A stretch of 64,000 bases of DNA from Monodelphis domestica (taxonomy: Eukaryota; Chordata; Mammalia; Didelphimorphia; Didelphidae). Shown here one piece after another: positions 35,701 to 45,600 of the stretch. The DNA lies in NCBI RefSeq assembly GCF_027887165.1, contig NC_077227.1:78250988-78314987 (forward strand). Direction: 5' to 3'. The position numbers were made by a program, and so were the translations under genes. Under the pieces are notes generated by a model. The model was not told the DNA's origin, did not search any database, and saw only the letters and a program-made list of their open reading frames with translations. Each line of letters starts with the position of its first letter. Position 1 is the first letter of the stretch.

Positions 35701-38700
35701 ACTTATGTTTTGGCTGGTCATGTACAGGACCAATGTTAGTTTAGGGGTAGACACTGTATCTCCCACCCAGCCATGGATCTGTCCCTTTCTCCTTCCCTTT
35801 CCCCAACATTAAAGAGAAGATATACATGCAGACATTTCAGCCATCCTCTGTCCTCCTACACTACACTTGCCAGAAATTGGCAAAAGAGAGGCGGGGGGAA
35901 ACCCAGAACATTGGACTACATGATGTATTCCATTTCAGTTTCAGATCCTCAGAATCTCCTTTGCTGGGAGTCCATTCATTTAGTTGGCTCATTACTTTTT
36001 CCCAACTATTCTCCTTTCCTTCCTCTGGCAACTATCACATGTTTCAGCTTTGGCCCCTACATCTACTTTCTCTGGAAAGGATGCCATACTTGCTAAGACA
36101 ATCTAGCAGGAAAAGTCACTGCTCCCAAGCCCTTCTTTAAATAAGAAGACTTCTAAAAGTAGAACATAGCCTTTTATTCTTTTTGAAATTTGGAACTTAA
36201 CACTGAATAAAGAGGTATTTCCATATACAGAGTAGAACAGGTAAAGTGTACTATGTGTGAGGTCATATTGGATACTCAGCTTGCTTTTCTAGGACAACCA
36301 CAGCCCCTTGGCCAGATTGGATGTAGTGGCTTTCCTCTGGAGGATATCTTCTGCCCAGGACTGCCACTTCTTGGGGACTGTGATCCCACCCTAACCAGCA
36401 GTGTCTGTGGTACCTATTGATCACTTGCCTGATAGGTTTGGGTCTTACCCTAACAAGTTGTTTACTCATTGACAGGACTGTGGAAGAAGGCCTGACGTAC
36501 AAGTTCCACGCAGTGTGGGACTTGGTGTTGCAGCTGCTACATGGCTTTTTTGAGGCTTGTGGGAAACAGGCTCACCTCATAATGAGGAAAGTGAGTTGGC
36601 TGGACATGGACTGGGAAGGCTCTTTTGGGGGTGCTATATTATAGTTATATATGGACAGAGGGAGGCAGACTTCGGTCATTTGTTTTTATGATGGGAACAA
36701 ATCAAGAAAAGAGACATAAAGGAGGTCTACTTGGTTGTCCTGGCTTTGGATTCTTGATTTATGTTAGAAAATAGCCAGATCCTAAGGAAATGCCTTGGGC
36801 AATAGAAAATCTCGGACTAGCTAGGTGGGGGGGGGTTTGACTGCCAACAAGCTACTTGATATGAATCTGTGTTTGGGGAAATGGCAGAAAAACTGTAAGA
36901 GCAATAGGAACCTTGTCCCTGAGGTTCACTTATAGGAGGCAGCTTCTCTGGGGAATCGTGGGCTTTTTTAGGATGTGTAGTATGGTTTTAGACTGTTCCT
37001 CTTACCAAGGGACAACCTCTTTACAAAACGCCAGTTGAAAGAAAAGAAAACGAAAAGGCAGCTGAGTCCCAGGAGAATGCCTTTTATATAGGTTGCTGGC
37101 ATCTGGCCGCAAGCAGAAACAGGCATGTTTCTCTTTGCAGCATTTGTGACTAATGTCTTCCCTGTACTTTCCCTCTTTCTCAAGTGCCTTCAGTCCCTCT
37201 GTGACTTGCGCCTGTCTCCCCACTTCCCTCACACACTTGCTCTGGACCAGGCTGTGGGAGCAGCAGTGATCAACATGGGCCCTGAGGTGGTGCTTCAAGC
37301 TGTGCCTTTGGAGATCAATGGCTTCGAGTAAGTCTAGCCCTCGTATTTACAGGAGGTGACTTTGGTCAGGTGCCTATTCTGTGAGAAATGGGTCTATACC
37401 TTGCCAGGGAAGGTGCTCCATCTCCACCTAAAGTATCCTAGTGTCTTTTCTCTGTTGTGTGCCTAGTGCAGAGAGGTGTTAATGAATACTACATTGATCC
37501 AATAGTCTCACCAGGAGATCCTACTACCTGCCATTTGCCTGGCAGTCTGGTCATGCCTCTGTCTCTCCTCAGAGAAAACTTGGATTTCCCTCGGAGCTGG
37601 CTCCTGCCTGTCATTCGTGATCATGTTCAAAACACACGGCTCGGCTTCTTCACAAGCTATTTCTTGCCCCTGGCAACTACCCTGAAAAACAGAGGTGATG
37701 GACCACTCTGATGGGCAGGTTTGATTAATTGATGGGCTTGGAAGTGACCTTGACTTGGAAGGTTCAGCCAGGCTCATACTGTTTCCATGTCTCCTGCTGT
37801 AGCTACAGAGCTGGCCCAGGAGGGGAGCACTGTGGAGTCCAAAATCTATGACACTCTTCAGTGGCAGGTGAGATGCTGATGGTCCTCCAGGGCTGGGCAC
37901 TGGAAATGAGAGGCACAACTGCCAGAGGTGATTGAGCTCAGGACACTGTTTCCTGCCTTCCCCAGATATGGACCCTGCTGCCTGGATTCTGTACCAAGCC
38001 AACTGATGTGGCTGCCTCCTTCAAAGGGATTGCTAGAACTCTGGGCACAGCCATCAGCGAACGTCCAGACCTGAGACTCACTGTGTGCCAAGCACTGCGC
38101 ACGCTGATCACCAAGGGCTGTGAGATGGGTATGGTTTCTGCTTCTCCAAAGCCGGCTCCTCACCTGATCCCATCCTCTCTTCCTTCCTTTCTCCCAGAAG
38201 ACCTGTCTGGCCCAGAAGCTCCCTTCAGCTCTTCTCCAAAAAATGGGTTCTTGCCCTTCTTCAAGGAAAAGCTGAAGGGACTGCATCTCAGGTAGAAGCT
38301 GGCTCAGAATCCCTGTCTGTGCTGTTGGCAGTCAACATTTAAGCAATCAGTGACACAAATATCAGAGAAGGATAGTTCATGTCCTGCTTCCCAGGAGGGT
38401 TGTCAGGGCATTTGTTCTGTCTGTCAGGCATCACTATCTCAAGGAGGGGGCCACCCCAGGTTACTTGGGAGGGACCTTGGGGGTCCAACAAATCTCAGGT
38501 TAATGAAGTTCCTTCTTTTCCCTCTCTGGACTTGGCACTGTCCTCTGTGGCTGCTGCCTCGGAGCAGAAGTGGACCGTGCTGAAGTGAGCCGCTTTGCCA
38601 AGAACTTTCTGCCAATACTGTTCAATGTGTATGGGCAGCCTCTGGCATCTGGGGAAACCACTGCACCCCGGCGAGCCGTGCTGGACACCATCAAAACTTA

Positions 38701-39650
38701 CCTTACTATCACGGAACCAGAGGTAAGTTTGGAGCAAAGGACCTCGGATGGCAGGGGCTGGAAGGAAGGGAAGGGCTGGTTGCAGATTGGGAGGCAGAGG
38801 GCAGTTCAGAGGCCAGGATCTGTATTTACCCTTTTGGGTCCCTGTCAGGACCTAGGACTGGATGTGAAAGGCACTGAGCAGTTTTCTGCTTCCAGAGCCC
38901 TTGGGTATAGGGGCACAGATAGATATTCCTAGAGCCCAAGGCTAGGCTGGGGATGGAGAGATGGAGCTGATTTCATTTCTCTATGGATCTGCAGTTGGTG
39001 AATGGGTTCCTGGAGAAAGCCAGCGAGAAAGTGCTTGACCCATCCAGCTCCGACTTCACCAGGTAAATGAACTGAGGGCATTGTCTTTCCTGGTCTGGAG
39101 GGAATGATAGGCATGTAGCTCCTTCCAGGGGAAGGGGGGCTTCCGAGAAGAGAGGCTTGTTTCTATGGATGGAGCCATCTCAGAGTTTGCCCTTCCTGAG
39201 GTTTGAAGCTACTAGGCAGGGCCATGGAATTCTTCACTTGGGTTGGGGAGCCATTGGGTATCCACACTGCCACATGGCCACCATCATGGTCCTTCCCTCC
39301 TCTACCAACACCCAGAGAGCCCTAAATGAAACACCACCAACTGATCGATATCTTTTCCTTGCCTAAACAGACACTCTATCCTGGACTTGATTGTGGCCTT
39401 GGCACCCCATGCCGATGAAGCCTCTATTAGCAAGCTGTACAGTACAATCCGCCCCTATCTAGAGGTGAGCTCCTGCAGGATCCTGCTTATCTGGAAGATT
39501 GGGGAGGGAGGGGATGAGACGCAGTGTTTGGGTCTTGAGAGATGAGTTCCCCTGACCCTGAAATAAATGTGGTCTGGAGGCAACACAAAGACCAACCTTT
39601 TCATTATAATATTTTGTCCCAGTGGACATTTCCCATGCTCAATTTCCCCT

Positions 39651-39685
<35 letters not shown>

Positions 39686-42600
39686 TTCTTAGAAATAATA
39701 AAGATAAACTGCCAAATGCCACAGTTGCAACTGATAGTACATATGATTTAATACTTTAAATTGTTTACTGATTGTTAACTGAAAGGAAGGATTTTAATGG
39801 TATGGTACTAATATTTATTGCATTTAAGCCAAATTTTCTTGCCTTGTGGGATTTCTTTTTTTCCCTTCTAATATTGTTGTTGTCATATGCATGTTTTTTG
39901 GTCCCTCTTTCATTTTTTAGCATTACTCCATTTCAGTCTTTCCATATTTCTCTGACATTTTTTCTGACCCAGGAAAATTCCATTATTCATTTGCTGTAGT
40001 TTAGCAGTTGGGGAATATCTTGACAAGTTTGTTTCTTATTCCTGACCTGCCCTTCCATCCTGCTTAGAGTAAGGAACACACAATGCAGAAAAAGGCCTAT
40101 AGGGTGCTAGAGGAAGTGTGTGCCAGCCAGGAGGGTCCTGGTGAACGCTTTGTTCAGAGCCACTTGGGAGACCTGAAGAAAACCCTTCTGGATTCCCTTC
40201 GAAGCACTGCCTCTCCAGCCAAGAGGGTAAGGAGCTGGAGGGCATGGGCAGAGAGGGGAATGGAAGTGGCTCTGCCAGCCAGCTTTGGGGCACTGACTGG
40301 TGAGTCTTAATGGGAGCGAGATTTGCCACTGTCCTAGGGGAACTGAGTGCAAACCCGCCACCCTCCTGAATTATTTTCCTCTTCCCCAGCCCCGTTTGAA
40401 GTGCCTGATTAACATCATAAAGAAGCTGACCTCGGAACATGAAGAGTTTATCACTGCCCTGGTCCCTGAGGTAAGGGGGTGCAGAATCATGGGGAGCCTG
40501 GAGCAGTATAGGCCCACCTACCTGTCTTTTCAAGCAGTGAAGCTCAGAATCTGTGGTGACTGGGGGCTGACCCGGGGTCTGTTGCAGGTGATTCTGTGCA
40601 CCAAGGAGGTGTCGGTGGGTGCTCGGAAGAATGCATTTGTGCTGCTGGTGGAGATGGGGCGCGCTTTCCTGCGATTTGACTCTAACCAAGAAGGTAAGCG
40701 AGGCTCTGTTTGGTGGCTCCTCAGGTCTGGGCTCAGGCAGGTCTTTAAAGCGTTTGGTTTTTCCTTGGATATTTTGCAAACTCACTGAGCTTTTGGCTTT
40801 CATGGGAAATAAAGGACAGATGGCATCCTTTTCACTTTGGTCCCTTGGAGTCTCGAGGCCAGAACCAGGTGCCTCCCTGGTCTGAGACCCTTTTCTTAGC
40901 CAAAATTCCTTCCACTGAAGCTTACATCTTGATCTGTGGTGGGACCTGACAGGAAGGAGAGTCTGTGACCTCTTGTGGAAAATAATCCCACTTTGGTTCC
41001 TCTTATCCCAGCTGCTTTGCAGAGATACCTGCTCCTGATCTACCCTGGTCTTGTGGGCTCCGTCACCATGATCAGCTGCAGTGTCCTGGCCCTCACTCAC
41101 CTGCTCTTTGAGTTTAAAGGTGAGAACTGAGGGGAGGAGGAGGCAGAAGCCAGGAGAGGTGGGCAGCTCGGTGCCCTGACGCAGCCTACAGCACCAAGTG
41201 TTCTCTCCCCACCTCCTTCATTTGGGCCTGGCTTCTGGCTGTTATGTGACTCCTAGGAAGTTTCCCTTCTCTCTCCCTTCTCCCCATGGCACAGGGGCTG
41301 GTGGGTGGTGGGGTGGTGATCAACATGTACACGGGGGCCTTTGCTGCAGGTCTCATGGGCACAGACGCCATAGAGCAGCTCCTGAGAAATGTGTGCCTGC
41401 TTCTGGCCTCCCGCACCCGTGACGTGGTCAAGTCTGCCCTGGGCTTCATCAAGGTGGTGCTGCTGGTTATGGACGTGACCCATGTGGCCAAGCACTTGCA
41501 GCTGATGGTGAGTGCCGGCCCAGGCTCTATAGTGGTTTGTACAGGCCTCCTCGTGAGCCATGAGCCAGGCTGCTGGGTCCTGGCCTCCCCATGAGGCCCC
41601 ACCTTCTCCCCCCTGGGCTGCTTGGGCCAGTCCCCTGTGCCCCTGCTGCAGAAGGTTCCAAAGAATTGCTCTGAATTTGGTCCCTGTGCAGCCATCTGGT
41701 GTGTGGAGAACCCATCCCATGCCATAGCTTTATCACAGGACAGCAGACTTTGGACCTAGAACACACATCCGTACTTTTACCTTAAAGATTGGGGGGGGGG
41801 GGGGGCGCAGAAAGGCTGGTTGGGCAGTTTGGCCACAATCCCAGGCCAAACTCACTTCTCCTGTCCCCGGCTCATCTTCTTGGACCCTGGCCTCGTCACG
41901 TCAGTTCACCCAGCATTGTGCCTGTGTGCAGCATTGTGGCCTGTCCCAGGCCAGACTTGACTTTGTGCGATGGAATCAAGTCTGGCCTGGGACAGAATAT
42001 GGACACTAGGGGTGCTCCAAAGGGGATGAGATGTCTGGGCTAGAGCAGTTGGGATAGGCCTCGTGGAGGAGGTGGGGCTCATCCTTGGCTCTGGAGAATG
42101 GAGAGAGTGTGGGGGGTGCCCAGTGAAGCGGCTCGCATCCTCGGCCGGGCCGGCCTTTAGTTAAAGGGAAGCATCGATAGGACCACCGGGGAGCATCTTC
42201 CCTTGCTTCCTTGCCTGGCCCAGGGTGACCTGATGTCCTTCCTTCACAGATGGAGGCCATCGGGAGCCTGGCGGACGACATGCGCCGCCATTTTCGGATG
42301 AAGCTCAGGAACCTGTTCACTAAGTTCATCCGCAAGTTTGGGTCAGTGAGGGTGGACAGGCCAGGAGAAGGGCCTGAGGTATGTGGGTGGGAGCGAGGCT
42401 TAGGGGTCCAGGGGGGACTCTGAGCAGTGTGCCTGCCTCTGTGCCTTTAGATTTGAGCTGGTGAAGGGGCTGCTCCCTGAGGACTACCACAGGGTCTTGG
42501 TGAACATCCGCAAAGCTGAGGCCCGCTCCAAGAAGCAGCGGGCCTTACAGGAGGCGGTGTCTATGGATGAGGATGATGGACCTCCTCAGGCTAGAGGGGA

Positions 42601-45600
42601 CAGGTGAGCCTGTGCCCGGCCCCCATGGGGCACCTCCCTCCTCCCCACATTCAGCCCTGCCCAGGCCATCTCTGGTCCCCATGCAGTACCTCTTTCTTCC
42701 CCCAGCCCTGCCTAGGGCAGCTCTGGTCTCCACAGGGCGCCTCCCTCCTCCTCCTCTCAGCCTGTCCTCTTCTCTCTAGCATCGAGGAGATTTTGGCTGA
42801 CTCGGATGAGGACGAGGAATCCGAGAAGCCTGGGGCCAGGGACCAGAGGAAGCTGGCTAGGCAGAGGAGCAGTGCATGGCTGAAGGAGGGTGGCGGGGAT
42901 GAGCCTCTCAACTTCCTGGATCCCCAGGTGTCCCAGCGAGTCCTAGGTAAGGAAAAGAGGGCCTGAGAGCCCCAGGGTCTGTCTGTGGATCCAGGGCTTC
43001 CCATTTCTGATGAGCCTGCTCTGGAGAGATGGAGGATGGTCGGGAAGGCACCGCCTGGGTCTGCTGGGCCCTGGTTCCTCACACCTCCTTCCTGGGCACA
43101 TTCTCTCCTAAGCCACTCAGCCTAGAGCAAACGCAAAGAGGAAAAAGGACCACGACTTCAAACTCAGTGCAGATGGGCGTCTGATCATCCGTGAGGAGGG
43201 GGAGGAGGAGGAGGAGGCAGCTGGAGCTAAAGGTATGTGGGAGATCTGGGCCAGAGCTCTCATGCAGTAGAGGTGGGGGTAGGGGGAAACATGGAGGAGG
43301 CTGAAGGTCCTGTGGCTCTTCCTTAAAAAATGTCCTCCCCTCCTGGCTTCTTGATTCTGTTCAGGGCTTTGTGATTCCTTAGTCAGTTAAGCTGAAAGCC
43401 TTGCAGTCATCCTGGGTTTCTCTCTTGGGCTCCCATCTCCCCCTGGTTGGTGTTTTTTTCCCTTTCCTACTGCCCCTACATCAAATTTCCAGCCCTTATT
43501 CCTCATTCTTCAATAGGCTTTTGATTGGTTTCCCTTTCCAGCTCATCCTGTGTTGTGCTGACAGACAACTCTTCCTAAAATTGCTTTCACAATTCTCCTT
43601 CCTCATTCAAAAATTCAGCTCTGGTTTCCTCTTGCCTGCAGAATAAAGTCCTGGTTTGTTAATGTGGCATTGAGAGATTTCAACCTAGACTGATTCCTCA
43701 TTTCTTTTTTTTTCTTTAAGAAACATTTTCAGACACATTTACTATAACTTGAGGTGTTTTTTTTTTCAATATATTAGCATGGCAAATTTTCCCTTCTTTT
43801 TAAAAAGGGAATCATTTGTTATTAAATCATTATAAATACTCTATGATTCCTCATTTCTGATCTTCCCTCCCCTGGCTCACTTTCCCACTTATTTGTCCTA
43901 AACCTCCAAGGTTTCGCTCATCCCCTTCCTTCTAGGAGAGACCTGGTACCTCAGGACCCTTTCCCATCTATCTCCTTATTCTTCAAGAACCAACTCAGAT
44001 CTCTTCCTCCCCATCGCACCTAGCTTTGAACTCAGGGATAGCAGCTCCAGAATGGTTACCTCCCCCGTAGGCTCCCCTGCTTTTTTGTGGTCTTATGTGT
44101 TCCTCCCTGGCTGGACTGGAAGCTTCTGGGGAGAAAGATGGCATTTGGTTGGTTTGTCCCCACCTCTGCCCAGCACAGAGCCAGCCATCTCATTTGTCCT
44201 GAACAAGTAGCTCCTGACTAGACAGAGGGAGATGGCATCCTTGGCAGAGCATGTGGGGTGCAGAGCAGGAGAGAAGGCCCAAGAGGTGTCGAAGTGCCCA
44301 TCCTCTGAGGCCAGGAAGGAAAGAAGTGAGGCTTGGCCTCTGAGCTGATGGGGAGGTCCTGGGCTCTGGGGAGCCTCCTGGCACTGAGATGCTGCTTGTT
44401 CTTTGGCTACAGCTCCAGATGCGGATGAAGAGATGACTGACCTCAAGCAAGAAGTACGCGTCCTGAGTGTGAGTGTCATTCTTGCTGGGATTGGGGGTCC
44501 CTGGAATTTCTTCCCTGAACGTGGGCAGGGAGCAGCCAGTGCTGTGTGGAAGCTTCTCCAGCCCCAAACAATGGCCAGGGGGGTGCTGAGCTTCTTCTGC
44601 AAAGACCACTTTGCTGGGAGGGGAGAGACATTCTCCTCTGGGACCAGAGTCCTCTCTAAGCCAGTCACCTTATCCAAGACCCTTATTGTACAGAGGAGGG
44701 ACTTGGGGTTCAGGAAGCTGAAATAGCAGGTAGTGGAGACAGGATTCTCACTTAGGCCCCAATGCAACAATCCTTCCTGGGCTGTCCACTGCATGTCCTA
44801 GTCCTAGATCCCCTAGTCCAACTCCCTCATTTCTCAGATAAGAATCTGAGACCCAGAGAGAAATGACTCACCCAGGGTCACATGGAGAGTAATAATGATA
44901 ACCAGTAGCATTAGCATTAACTCACTTGACCCTCATAACAGCTTTGGGAGGGAAGTATTATCCCTATTTGATAGATGCGACTGAGGCAGAAAGGGGTTAA
45001 ATGCATGCCCTGGATTTCACACCTGGGACATGTTGTAAGGTAGGATTTGCACTTGGGTCTCCCGAGTCTCCAGTCCCACACTATTCACTGGGCCACTTAG
45101 CTGCCAGTTTTTGTTTTTTGTTTATCCTTAACCCACTGTTTTCCCCCAGTGTCATGGGGTCAAATTACTCAACCTTGAGTTTCAAAAAAGGTCACATTTA
45201 CAGCCTCTGTAAAGGTACGCATCCAGCCAATTTGAGTAAGGTTTTTGTTCTTTGCCTTAATGTCCTCACATGACAGTAGAATATCAAAATGTGTACATCA
45301 TCCCAAAGGGTCCTTGTGTAAGGAACAAGAAAAATACTGCAAATAAGCCAAAAGGAAAAAACCCCTTCCCGGCCAGGAACAAGTTGTGCCAGGAGTCAAA
45401 CCCTGACCCTTCCCCCCCAATCCTGGCCCTGGGGCACCCCCCCCTTCCATCTCTTAGCATCCACAGGGGCTGACTTGATGGTAGGAAGGAGGAGAGACGC
45501 TGGCCAGGTGCTGGGGGGGGGGGTGCTTTAGGAACGGGGCGGGGGGGGGGGCAGAGGAGGAAGCTCTCAGAGCAGCGGTTCCCAGATGATCTCTGGGATC

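Noticed and set aside
40036-41100. 354-codon open frame on the - strand
   Set aside because: Lies across RRP12 exons 21-24 and their introns; its residues are low in known motifs and rich in S/P/Q. It is a shadow of coding DNA on the other strand.
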